Positions 6,346-14,660 of a DNA stretch of 64,000 nucleotides are shown piece by piece; the stretch's first letter is position 1; the number at the start of each line of letters is the position of its first letter. The DNA is taken from NCBI RefSeq assembly GCF_003568665.1, contig NZ_QXMH01000003.1, positions 281,762 through 345,761 of the forward strand. Reading direction: 5' to 3'. This DNA comes from Chitinophaga alhagiae (GTDB taxonomy: Bacteria > Bacteroidota > Bacteroidia > Chitinophagales > Chitinophagaceae). Position numbers and translations under genes: made by a program. Below the pieces are notes generated by a model. It was not told the DNA's origin and made no database searches. It worked only from the letters and a program-made list of their open reading frames with translations.

Positions 6346-8334
6346 TCAATACCCTAACGGCGGCCTGTTGGCCTCCGTGGGCCAGCCGGGGTTCTGGTAG
6401 ATGGGTGATGTACTGACATCTGCGCCTTCCGAGGTGATCAGGAAGTGCTGCATGGCAATGGGGCTGAAATAATGCGCCATAGCCCAGCGGTAGCCATTGT
6501 AGGCCAGTACGGACTGCGTTTTCTGATAGATCCGCAGGTATGGGCTCAGGGCCGGGTCAGATACGGTGCTCTTGTCCCCGATGTTATAGGTAAGCGCAGC
6601 GGCTTTGTACCAGTCTTTCATAGGGCCCCATAGCCGGAAACCTTCAATATGGTAAGGCGTATTGATCATCTGGTCCATTGCACGCCAGCGGCGCAGGTCC
6701 ATATACCGCAGCCCTTCCCCTATCAGTTCGCAGGCCCTTTCCCGGCGGATGTTGTAGAGCGTTTTGTCTATCAGGGTACCGGCGGAGTACGCGGCCCAGT
6801 TGTTCAGCGCTTCTTTCGGCATTTCCGTGGCGGCAATCGTCTTCTGGAAATCAGGGTCTACGCCGGCACGCAGCCTGATGGCTTCCCAATACGCCGTGGC
6901 CGTACCGTCCAGCGAGCCGTTCTTTTCGAAGCAGGCTTCCATGTAGTTGAAATAGGCTTCTATCGCCCTGTATACGATGCTGCCCACATCTCCCTTGCCG
7001 TTGCCGAGCTGCGCACCGTCATATACATTGCCTTTGCGGCTCATGTAGCCGGTCACCTGGTCATGGTTGCCGATGAGGTTCAGGATGTCCGGGTAGCCTA
7101 CTACCGGTGTGGCGTGCGTACCGAGAGAAGAAGGTTTGAGGATGTTGATCTGCCCCGGTTGCGCCAGGAACAGCCAGAGGCGGCCGTCTCTCCCTACCCT
7201 TGCCAGATGGATGGAATCATCTCCTTCATACCCGGAGCCGGGCGCATAAATGGGCAGGCCGTTGGCCATCAGGAAACCGTCTACGTACCCCCGGGTGAAA
7301 CCCCAGTTGTGCGCGGCCTGCACGTTGTTGGGAATGCCGTTGCTGACGCCGAGGCCGAGGTCATAGTCCCGCCAGAGCAGCACTTCACTAAAAGTACCAA
7401 GGTCTGTGGCGCTGAACATCCTGCAATAAGGATTGGCCTCACTGGCTTCCGCAAAAGCCTGGTTGGCGGTCTGCAGGCGGCCCGTCATGCTGTTGGTCAC
7501 CAGCGGAACAGCATCCGCCACGGCTTTGGCGGCCTGCATGGCCTGGTCAAGAAAGAAGGAGATCTCTCCTTCTATGCTGCCGGACTGGAATGCGTAGGAG
7601 GCGTTGTAATCTTTTGTTTTACCCGGCCAGTCCGGCCCGTTGGGTACGTACGCCGTGCCTTTGAAGTATTTGAGGAAGGTACCTTCGTACAGCGCTACGC
7701 GGGATTTCAGCAGCTGCGCACATTTTTTTGACAACCTGTTAGTGCCGCCGGTGGGCGCATTGGCACCCATGAGCAGGATGGCGGAGTCCAGGTCAGACAA
7801 AATGAAACGGGCTACTTCCGTTTGCGGGGCGCGCTTGCTGGCTTCGGTGAGCAGTTGCTTGTCATCTTTCAAGGTAGTTTTGATGATCGGAAAATCCCCA
7901 AGCGAGTCCAGCTTGTTAAAGTAGGCCCATGCGCGAAAGAAATACACTTCGCCAATGTAGTGTTTGATATTGGCCTCGTTACCGGCTATTTTTTTCTCTT
8001 CCAGCCGCGACAACACTGTTTCCAGGAAATAGTTACACTCGAAGATGGTGGTAAAAGACCAGACACCGCCAGACTGCCCCGTTCTCCACTGGCCTGGCGT
8101 ATACCTGCCGTCATACACACGGCGGGCGGCCACATCTGTATGTACATCGCGGTCAAAATACCCAAATATGGGCAGGTTCTCGTATAGCTTGATGGCATAC
8201 GCGGCCAGCTGTGATTCTTCTACCAGGTAATTTTCAGGCGTCACTTTTGACGGCGGCGCTATTTCCAGCTTTTTGTTACATGCGCCCATCAGCAGCGCTG
8301 CGCAGGCAATTATCAGAATGTATGTTGATCTCAT
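6346..8334 (-). CDS. SusD/RagB-family outer-membrane glycan-binding lipoprotein
   Basis: 662 residues from the ATG at 8334; an in-frame TTG at 8343 is possible but less likely. The signal peptide ends in a lipobox (LLMGACNKK). The family hallmark opening 'NKKLEIAPPSKVTPENYL' is followed by TPR-like helices (YIGEVYFFRAWAYFNKLDSLGDFPII), and near the C-terminus by 'LYNIRRERACELIGEGLRYMDLRRW', a strong SusD signature. It would sit on the cell surface as the lid of the SusC channel encoded 16 bp upstream. Context (sialidase and aldolase upstream in the same direction) suggests an acidic-sugar oligosaccharide as ligand, which is inference. Confidence 0.95.
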   Translation of the reverse strand: MRSTYILIIACAALLMGACNKKLEIAPPSKVTPENYLVEESQLAAYAIKLYENLPIFGYFDRDVHTDVAARRVYDGRYTPGQWRTGQSGGVWSFTTIFECNYFLETVLSRLEEKKIAGNEANIKHYIGEVYFFRAWAYFNKLDSLGDFPIIKTTLKDDKQLLTEASKRAPQTEVARFILSDLDSAILLMGANAPTGGTNRLSKKCAQLLKSRVALYEGTFLKYFKGTAYVPNGPDWPGKTKDYNASYAFQSGSIEGEISFFLDQAMQAAKAVADAVPLVTNSMTGRLQTANQAFAEASEANPYCRMFSATDLGTFSEVLLWRDYDLGLGVSNGIPNNVQAAHNWGFTRGYVDGFLMANGLPIYAPGSGYEGDDSIHLARVGRDGRLWLFLAQPGQINILKPSSLGTHATPVVGYPDILNLIGNHDQVTGYMSRKGNVYDGAQLGNGKGDVGSIVYRAIEAYFNYMEACFEKNGSLDGTATAYWEAIRLRAGVDPDFQKTIAATEMPKEALNNWAAYSAGTLIDKTLYNIRRERACELIGEGLRYMDLRRWRAMDQMINTPYHIEGFRLWGPMKDWYKAAALTYNIGDKSTVSDPALSPYLRIYQKTQSVLAYNGYRWAMAHYFSPIAMQHFLITSEGADVSTSPIYQNPGWPTEANRPPLGY

Positions 8335-8350
8335 TGTTTGCAAGTTTGTG

Positions 8351-11300
8351 TTAGAAAGTGAGGTTCAGGCCAACGGCATATACCTTGAAAAGCGGGTACA
8401 CGCTTCCGCCGTAACCACCGTCTACCGTTTCAGGGTCGAACATGGTAGCCATTTTGGTAATGGTGAAAAGGTTTTCGCCGGATGCGTATACACGCAGCTT
8501 CTGCACCCCTATTTTTCTTGTAAGCAAAGCGGGCAGCGTATAGCCTACCTGCAGGTTCTTCAGCCGCAGATACGCCGCGTTCTGCAAGTAGCCTGATTGT
8601 ACCACCTGGCTCTTGGTGCTGAACAGCGGACGCGGGTAATAGGAGTCCAGGTTGAGGCCCAGGGGGTGATTGGGATCGTCCCGAAAATAATCTGTATGTT
8701 CTGTTAAACCGGCGGAGGAATAAATGGTATTGGATGCACCCCAGAAATAATAGCTGTTCTGGAAGTAATCGCGTTTCAGCACACCTTGGAAGAAAGCCCT
8801 GAAGTCAATGCCTTTCCAGTCTGCCCCAATATCCACCCCGGTTAGGTAACGCGGCGAGTTGTTGCCGATCAGTATCAGGTCTCCGTGGTCCCCGATGGTA
8901 TTAGCACCGTTGGAGATCCTGCCGTCTCCATTCACGTCTGCAAACATCAGGTCTCCGGCCCGCCAGTTATTGCCCAGTGCATCCTGCCCGCCGTTAGGCA
9001 ATGCCTTCAGGTGGTCGTCCATCTGCTGCTGCGTTTTGGCGATGCCGATGGTCTGGTATCCCCAAATTTCGCCCGTCAAGCGGCCGCTGTTGTAAGTATT
9101 CAGGGCGCCGGTGGGGTTGGGATAACGGGTTATTCTCGTTCTGCTGTCGGAGAGCGTAAGCCTTACGTAGTAACCCAGGCCGTTGCGGAGCTGGTCTTTC
9201 CAGTTCAGTTCCAACTCCCAGCCCATGGTCTTCAGGTCTGTATTGTTAGACCTAGGCACGCCTGTACCTAGTATTACCGGCAGTTCGGGCGCGGGGCCTA
9301 TCATGTTGAGCGTATAGCGCGTATAATATTCTACCGTGGCGGTGAGCCTGTTGCGCAAAAAGGCAGCATCTACACCTACGTTCCACGTTCTCACCTTTTC
9401 CCAGGAGAGGTTGGAACTGATAAGGCCGGGCGCGGAAGCTGTATTGGGCTTGGCGCCGTTCACCAGCCAGCTGCCGTTAGAGCTCCATACGGGCATGGTG
9501 GTGTACGTAGGGTACCAGTCTGTAGTGTTCTGGTTGCCCAGCTCGCCAATGGAGCCGCGGACCTTGAACTGGTTCACATATTTTTCAAGCGGGGCCCAGA
9601 ACGCTTCCTTGTCCAGGTTCCAGCCGGCGGAGGCGGAGGGAGAGTACATCCAGCGCATATCCTCCCGGAAGCGGGAAGAACCGTCGTACCGCAGGTTTAC
9701 TTCCAACAGGTACTTGCTCTTGTAGTCATAGTTCAGACGCCCAAAAAAGCCTTGCGTGGCCCATTTCTGGTTATTGCCGCCCGCAACGGGAGGCACCGGC
9801 TTACCGTTGGCATCGTTGCCGGAGGTAAGGTCAAGCACAGGCAGCAAAGGCACTATCAGCCCTTCCCGCTGCGCGGTGAACCAGCGTGTTTTGGTCTCTT
9901 CCATTTGCATACCGCCCAACACCTTGAAATTGTGCTGGCCAAATGAACGGGCGTATTCTGAATAAATATTGGCGTTCAGGTAATTGGTACGGCCGGCCTC
10001 TTCATGCACGTGAGAAGCGGACTGGTACAGGTAGGGATTGCCCGCTACATCGTGGTTAAAGAGCTGCTGAATATCCCAGTGATAGAAATCGTTGTCTACA
10101 CTGTAGTTCAGGTCTGCAAATATTTTCCAGCCTGCCAGCGGCTCAATGGTGAGCTTGAGCTGCTGGGAGTTCACATCATACTGTTTGGCGCCACGGCCGC
10201 CATCGCGCAGGCCCAATGCCGGCGAAGGCGAATCGTACAGAAAGCCGTTGTTATCATACAGGGGCAACATGGGCCAGCCCTGCGTACCTATTACCTGGTT
10301 GATGTTATTGGTCATTCTGCTGGGGCGCTCAAACTCTTCGCGGCTGAAGCGCTGAATGAACGCAATGGAGGCCCAGTCTGTCAATTTCGCGTTGATGCGC
10401 GCGGTGAGGTTGTACCGTTTGAACTTGTCTTCGCCAAAACGCATAAAACCTTTCTGGTCAAGAAAGTTGCCGGAGAGAAAATACGTGATGTTCTCCTTGC
10501 CGCCGCTGGCGCTGAGGGAATATTCCTGCGCCGGGGAATGCGGTTTATAGATCGCCTTGTACCAATCCACGTTATCATTCCCTTCATAATACCCGTCTGC
10601 CCAGATGTTGGGCTGGCCGGGGCGGGGAATAATGGTGGTCTTTATTTTCCCGTCCATATAATCTTTGATGCGCTGCACCCTTTCAGGCGTAAAGTAAACA
10701 CCCCGGCCGGAGTTGACGTTGGCATCATTAAAGTAATTGGCAAAGGTGTAAGAGTCCATCGTTTTCGGGATCAGCACCGGGCGGCTGGAACGGTAGTTGG
10801 CGCTGGCGTTTATAATGGTCTTGCCCGCCCTGCCCTGTTTGGTAGTGATGAGGATAACGCCGAAGGGCGCCCTGGAGCCGTAGATGGATGAAGCCGCCGC
10901 ATCTTTCAGTACGGAAATGTTATCGATGTCTTGCGGGCTGATGGAATTGATGTCTCCCTCCATGCCGTCTATCAGCACCAGCGGCGCGGCGCTGGAGCCC
11001 TGGCCAATAGTACCTACCCCGCGGATGTTGATAGAGGGCCGGTTTTCCATGCTGCCGGCCAGCGCTCCGCTCTGCGAAATGTTCAGGCCGGGAGAAATGC
11101 CCTGCAGCGCCTGCGCTACGTTAGATACCGGGCGTGATTCCAGCGTTTTGGCGCTGATGGTAGATACCGCGCCGGTGAGGTTCGTCTTTTTCTGCGTGCC
11201 GTAGCCCACTACCACCGCGGCCTCCAGGTTTTGCACGGAAGCAGCCATCACCACATCTATCACAACCCGTTTCCCGATCTCGATCTCCTGCTCCTGCATG

Positions 11301-11593
11301 CCGATGAACTTGAAGACCAGCACTTTGGCGCCATCTGGCGCTTTTAATTCATACATGCCCTGCGCGTTGGTTACCGCGCCGGCGAAAGTGCCTTTCACCA
11401 CCACGGTTACGCCGGGCAGGGGCTGGCCGTTCTGATCGGTCACCTTGCCTTTGATGGTTACATCAAAAGCAAAGGCCGGCGTAAGGGCACAGAGGAACAA
11501 TAACAATATTGCCATGCATTTAACCGGCAATTGCAGCGGCATCCACCGGCATATGCCGGGAGGCGCGCCATGGGCGTTCATAACGAAGGTCAT
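8351..11593 (-). CDS. SusC/RagA-family TonB-dependent receptor
   Basis: 1080 residues from the ATG at 11593 (MTFVMNAHGAPP), with a signal segment CMAILLLFLCALTPAFAF. Domains in order: a CarboxypepD_reg-like beta-sandwich ('VTIKGKVTDQNGQPLPGVTV'), the SusC motif AAVVVGYGTQKKTNLTGAVS, a plug domain (with ISPQDIDNISVLKDAAASSIYG) and a 22-strand barrel ending in KVYAVGLNLTF. There is no STN domain, so unlike the receptor at 38496 it is not wired for FecI/FecR signalling. It imports oligosaccharides across the outer membrane with TonB energy. It is operonic with SusD (16-bp gap). A 290-bp region with direct repeats precedes it. Confidence 0.96.
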   Translation of the reverse strand: MTFVMNAHGAPPGICRWMPLQLPVKCMAILLLFLCALTPAFAFDVTIKGKVTDQNGQPLPGVTVVVKGTFAGAVTNAQGMYELKAPDGAKVLVFKFIGMQEQEIEIGKRVVIDVVMAASVQNLEAAVVVGYGTQKKTNLTGAVSTISAKTLESRPVSNVAQALQGISPGLNISQSGALAGSMENRPSINIRGVGTIGQGSSAAPLVLIDGMEGDINSISPQDIDNISVLKDAAASSIYGSRAPFGVILITTKQGRAGKTIINASANYRSSRPVLIPKTMDSYTFANYFNDANVNSGRGVYFTPERVQRIKDYMDGKIKTTIIPRPGQPNIWADGYYEGNDNVDWYKAIYKPHSPAQEYSLSASGGKENITYFLSGNFLDQKGFMRFGEDKFKRYNLTARINAKLTDWASIAFIQRFSREEFERPSRMTNNINQVIGTQGWPMLPLYDNNGFLYDSPSPALGLRDGGRGAKQYDVNSQQLKLTIEPLAGWKIFADLNYSVDNDFYHWDIQQLFNHDVAGNPYLYQSASHVHEEAGRTNYLNANIYSEYARSFGQHNFKVLGGMQMEETKTRWFTAQREGLIVPLLPVLDLTSGNDANGKPVPPVAGGNNQKWATQGFFGRLNYDYKSKYLLEVNLRYDGSSRFREDMRWMYSPSASAGWNLDKEAFWAPLEKYVNQFKVRGSIGELGNQNTTDWYPTYTTMPVWSSNGSWLVNGAKPNTASAPGLISSNLSWEKVRTWNVGVDAAFLRNRLTATVEYYTRYTLNMIGPAPELPVILGTGVPRSNNTDLKTMGWELELNWKDQLRNGLGYYVRLTLSDSRTRITRYPNPTGALNTYNSGRLTGEIWGYQTIGIAKTQQQMDDHLKALPNGGQDALGNNWRAGDLMFADVNGDGRISNGANTIGDHGDLILIGNNSPRYLTGVDIGADWKGIDFRAFFQGVLKRDYFQNSYYFWGASNTIYSSAGLTEHTDYFRDDPNHPLGLNLDSYYPRPLFSTKSQVVQSGYLQNAAYLRLKNLQVGYTLPALLTRKIGVQKLRVYASGENLFTITKMATMFDPETVDGGYGGSVYPLFKVYAVGLNLTF

Positions 11594-11883
11594 TGGATTT
11601 GTTTTTATTATTACGTGGATAATGGAGATGCCGGGCATGCAACACGGGTTCCAGCTAAGAATATAACCAGGCGAAACGTGTATGTAAGTGTTTTAGTTCG
11701 GTGAAAAAAGCTGACCTCTACGTGATCTCTTGTGAAATTAACAGACGGCTACGTGATCCCTAACGGCATAAATTTATCGTGCTGCCCTGCTTTATGAAAT
11801 GGAGAAAACCGTTATAAAAATGGAGAATATTATGGTTTTGCCATGTGGTAACATAGCGGCAACATGGGGTTAACATAACCACC
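11594..11883 (-). promoter_or_regulatory. Probable control region of the SusC/SusD operon
   Basis: CTACGTGATC occurs twice in the same orientation, at 11718-11727 and 11749-11758, 31 bp (about three helical turns) apart, and 125-165 bp upstream of the SusC start. A short palindrome, GGTTA-ACA-TAACC, lies near 11870. The spacing suits a dimeric activator binding direct repeats. No certain -7 box was found. Confidence 0.4.
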
Positions 11884-12813
11884 TTATTCAAAAAATTCCG
11901 GCAGCAAATTCTGGCATGCCTGCCGCACGGCGGCCACTTCTTTTTCGGGTACCCAGCGGTAAGGCCAGCGCAGCCGTGTGCCTACGTTGGCCCAGCCGCC
12001 TACCGCGGCCAGCAGCTTATCTACCGCCTGGTTGGAATAACCCTGCTGCGTGATGTACGGCACAATATGTTCCGTCATGAACTGCTGTATGCGGGCTTCC
12101 AGCTCCAGTGCCACAGGCATGTTGACCAGCATGGTATTATACCATTGCTGCGCTACGCCCGGATGCAGGCAGGCTACGTTGGAATACGCCCCGTGCGCGC
12201 CGCGCTGCACACCGGTGGCCAGGTGATGGCCGGGGATGAAAACAGACAGCTCCGGGTTGAGGCCCAGCATGTTGCGGTACCAGGACTCATCGCCACCGGG
12301 CAGCTTGCAGCCGGCCAGCGTAACGCCCGCCTCGCGGATGGCCTTGAAATCTGCGGGCGTTAAACGCTTTTTGGCATGCGGAGGATTGTACAGCACCAGC
12401 GGCACCGGGCCGGCGGCCTGCTGCATTACGCGCAGGTATGCAATGATCTCCTCCATGGAAGGCGGGAACCAGTCCGGCAATATCACCTGCACGGCGGATG
12501 GCTCCCAGTCCAGGCTCCGCTTCAGCCGCTCCAGCGATACCTGCGGGCTCATATGGCTGCAGCCTACCTGGAAGGGCATGCCCGCCTTGTTGCATTTTTC
12601 CGCGAGCAGCGCGTTCACTGCGTCAAACTCCTGTTCTGTCTGGTTGTAAAACTCACCGGCGGTGCCGTTGGAGTAAATACCGTCTACCCGCATAACGATC
12701 AACTGGTCTATTTCCTCCGCCAGTCTTGTAAGGTCAATACTTTCGTCTTCGTTCACGGGCAATATCAATGTAGCCCAGTTACCGCGTATTTCGCGGGCGC
12801 GTAATGGGATCAT
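11884..12813 (-). CDS. DapA/NanA-superfamily aldolase (putative nonulosonate lyase)
   Basis: 309 residues, the normal length for the DHDPS/N-acetylneuraminate lyase superfamily. Visible features: the substrate-carboxylate loop 'NGTAGEFYNQT' (GTAGE in place of the GSTGE/GTTGE of characterised members), the catalytic tyrosine in PLVLYNPP, and the Schiff-base lysine in TLAGCKLPGG. The fold is a cytoplasmic TIM barrel cleaving or forming pyruvate adducts. The start overlaps the sialidase stop by 4 bases (ATGA), so the two are translationally coupled. This pairing makes cleavage of a released sialic acid, or a related acid such as KDN, the best guess, but other pyruvate-aldolase substrates are possible. 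Sequence alone does not separate NanA from relatives. Confidence 0.85.
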   Translation of the reverse strand: MIPLRAREIRGNWATLILPVNEDESIDLTRLAEEIDQLIVMRVDGIYSNGTAGEFYNQTEQEFDAVNALLAEKCNKAGMPFQVGCSHMSPQVSLERLKRSLDWEPSAVQVILPDWFPPSMEEIIAYLRVMQQAAGPVPLVLYNPPHAKKRLTPADFKAIREAGVTLAGCKLPGGDESWYRNMLGLNPELSVFIPGHHLATGVQRGAHGAYSNVACLHPGVAQQWYNTMLVNMPVALELEARIQQFMTEHIVPYITQQGYSNQAVDKLLAAVGGWANVGTRLRWPYRWVPEKEVAAVRQACQNLLPEFFE

Positions 12814-14024
12814 GGTTCTGTTGTGCCGTTTAATATCCAGGGAAGGTTGAATTTGTGAAACTCTATTGATTTGTTGCTGGTGCTGCTGGCATGCACGTCT
12901 TCATTGATCTCTATGAGCGCGCCCACGCAGTAATCTGCCGTTTTGATCATGCTGGAATAACCGCCCTTTGCGATGGTGATGGCCGCATAATCGCAGGTGT
13001 TCCAGTTATAGATCTGCCTGCTTTTGGCCCAGGTGGCGCCGTCATCGTAGCTGATGCGCACGGTCATGTTGCAGCGTTTGTCTGTAGTGTTAGGATTGAG
13101 GAAAATAATGCGGTGCGGCGTGTCTGTATTATAACGGATCATGGAGCCTTCGCACTTCGGGTCGTTCAGGGTATTGTCTACCGTCCATGCTGCAAAGCCG
13201 CCGGCTATGGTGCCTACCGACTTGCGGCGCCGCTTGGCGGCGTTCCAGAGCGTGGTGCCGGGGCGGTCGTTCCGGAGCAGAGAGCCGTCCATCCGTTCTA
13301 CAATAGTGCCTTCGTCTGTACCGCCGGGGATGAGCTGGTAGTGCCAGGTTTGCCCATGATCGTCGCTGTAGATATTTCTGCCGTACGCGGGTATGATGAG
13401 GCGGCCGGGCGTACCGGTCACGGTTTGTATGCCGATGCCGGGGCCCATGGCATCCCAGGTGTAGGAAGGCGGTAGCAAGGTGGCGCTCATGTCTTGCGGG
13501 GTTGACCAGGTAGCGCCATGATCGTCACTATAAGCGGAAAACACCCGCCGGTCTCCCCAGGCCTGTATGTCTGCCCAAGCGGCTTTGGTACCATCGTTCC
13601 AGGACATGAACAGCCATACCCTGCCGTTGGTGCCCTGGTGCCAGTCGTACACCGCTGTGGGGTTGCCCCAGGTGCCGTTACCGGCTGCGGCCACTTCTCC
13701 GAGGGCAGACCAGGTGGCGCCGTTGTTGGTAGAGCGTTTGAACACGATGTTTATGTCTCCCCAGTCACTGGGGCTCCAGCGGCGGCCTTCCGCAAAGGCA
13801 ATGAGGGTGCCGTTCTTGGTTTTGACGATGGAAGGGATGCGGAAAGAATGGTAAATGCTTTCATTGCCGCCGTTGAACAGCAAAAGGCTGGTATGCACCG
13901 GTGAGGCGGCGGCCTGTACATTAGCCGCGGCCAGGGCTGGCGGTAACGTGGCGGCACTTTCCTGCGGGGATTTGCTGCAGGCCAGGTGCATCAGCCAGGC
14001 AGCCAGTAGAATAGTGTTCTTCAT
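12810..14024 (-). CDS. Exo-alpha-sialidase-like glycoside hydrolase (GH33), lipoprotein
   Basis: 404 residues. The signal peptide with lipobox LMHLACSKS (Cys16) predicts surface or periplasmic anchoring. The sialidase FRIP motif is present as SFRIPSIVKTKNG, followed by FAEGRRWSPSDWGD, which matches the region of the acid/base aspartate and an arginine. Four Asp-boxes are visible: STNNGATW, SDDHGATW, SDDHGQTW, SYDDGATW. 'VERMDGSLLRNDR' matches the conserved Glu/Arg region, and CDYAAITI probably carries the nucleophilic tyrosine. It would release terminal sialic acid or KDN from glycans. It is the first gene of the sialidase-aldolase pair, with a palindrome (14042-14060) just upstream. Confidence 0.92.
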   Translation of the reverse strand: MKNTILLAAWLMHLACSKSPQESAATLPPALAAANVQAAASPVHTSLLLFNGGNESIYHSFRIPSIVKTKNGTLIAFAEGRRWSPSDWGDINIVFKRSTNNGATWSALGEVAAAGNGTWGNPTAVYDWHQGTNGRVWLFMSWNDGTKAAWADIQAWGDRRVFSAYSDDHGATWSTPQDMSATLLPPSYTWDAMGPGIGIQTVTGTPGRLIIPAYGRNIYSDDHGQTWHYQLIPGGTDEGTIVERMDGSLLRNDRPGTTLWNAAKRRRKSVGTIAGGFAAWTVDNTLNDPKCEGSMIRYNTDTPHRIIFLNPNTTDKRCNMTVRISYDDGATWAKSRQIYNWNTCDYAAITIAKGGYSSMIKTADYCVGALIEINEDVHASSTSNKSIEFHKFNLPWILNGTTEP

Positions 14025-14041
14025 AAGGGGTGGATTTATGT

Positions 14042-14060
14042 ATGTAGATATGTTCTACAT
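14042..14060. promoter_or_regulatory. Candidate operator upstream of the sialidase
   Basis: ATGTAGA-TATGT-TCTACAT is a perfect 7-bp inverted repeat with a 5-bp spacer, 18 bp upstream of the sialidase ATG. It lies immediately downstream of a possible minus-strand -7 box (TATTTTTA, 14061-14068). The position would block transcription if bound by a dimeric repressor. Confidence 0.45.
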
Positions 14061-14162
14061 ATAAAAATACAGCAGGTAACTGACATTGCCAAAATATGGG
14101 GTACTTTTACGGCGCTGGTGCATCCGGCATGGTATTTCAACAACATAAAACTGTTTTACGGA

Positions 14163-14621
14163 ATGATAGTGCTGCTGGTATTGCTCGTTACATTTGGCAT
14201 AGCCCTGGTGGCGTTAAAACTGATCACCAGGGTATGGAACCCTTATCTCAGCGGTTGCATTGCCATGTGCGCCATGTTATGTTTTGCGGCACTGGGCCAT
14301 TTTCTTTACCCGGCCGGCATGGAAATGATGATGCCGTCTTTCATTCCTTTCAAAAAAGGGCTGGTGTTCATCACCGGCCTGCTGGAAATTGCCGGCGGCA
14401 TAGGCCTGCTCTTTCAGCATTACCGCCGTACGGCCGCCCTGCTGCTGATCATTTTTTTTATACTGGTGTTGCCCGCCAATATTTACGCGGCGCTGCATCA
14501 CATCAACTACCAGACCGCCACTACCGGTGGCCCCGGCCCTGAATACCTGTGGCTGCGCGTGCCCATGCAGCTGGTGTTCATAGCCTGGGTATGGTTTTTC
14601 GGGTGGAGAAGAGGGCGGTAA
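14163..14621 (+). CDS. DoxX-like small membrane protein
   Basis: 152 residues from the ATG at 14163; a GTG at 14118 would add 15 residues. Four hydrophobic helices are visible: MIVLLVLLVTFGIALVAL, CIAMCAMLCFAALGHF, ITGLLEIAGGIGLLF, and AALLLIIFFILVLPANIY, plus a terminal one ending in WVWFFGWRRGR. The segment 'KGLVFITGLLEIAGGIGLL' is the DoxX signature (G-x-x-E-x-x-x-x-x-x-L). Family members are inner-membrane proteins, sometimes quinone-linked, of unclear role. It runs opposite to the sialidase and is followed after 39 bp by the kinase/regulator pair. Confidence 0.82.
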   Translation: MIVLLVLLVTFGIALVALKLITRVWNPYLSGCIAMCAMLCFAALGHFLYPAGMEMMMPSFIPFKKGLVFITGLLEIAGGIGLLFQHYRRTAALLLIIFFILVLPANIYAALHHINYQTATTGGPGPEYLWLRVPMQLVFIAWVWFFGWRRGR

Positions 14622-14629
14622 TTTTTTCT

Positions 14630-14637
14630 TATCTTGC
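14630..14637 (+). promoter_or_regulatory. Candidate -7 box (TATCTTGC) of the kinase gene
   Basis: TATCTTGC lies 23 nt before the ATG at 14661, matching the spacing of the same box at three other genes in this window. Confidence 0.4.
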
Positions 14638-14660
14638 TGGCTGTCTTATCCCATGCCCAC

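Noticed and set aside
6649..7731. Long plus-strand open frame (360 codons) inside the SusD gene
   Set aside because: It is an antisense shadow of a clear SusD protein; its translation has no domain or normal composition. The same applies to long antisense frames in the SusC genes (10004-10891, 38673-39554, 41124-42161), the helicase (23257-24183), the V4R kinase (29802-31193) and the GH109 gene (46459-47511).
11870..11883. GGTTAACATAACC as the same operator as at 2207-2248
   Set aside because: The arms (GGTTA/TAACC) are inverted relative to GTAACC/GGTTAC and the spacing differs, so it is not the same motif.
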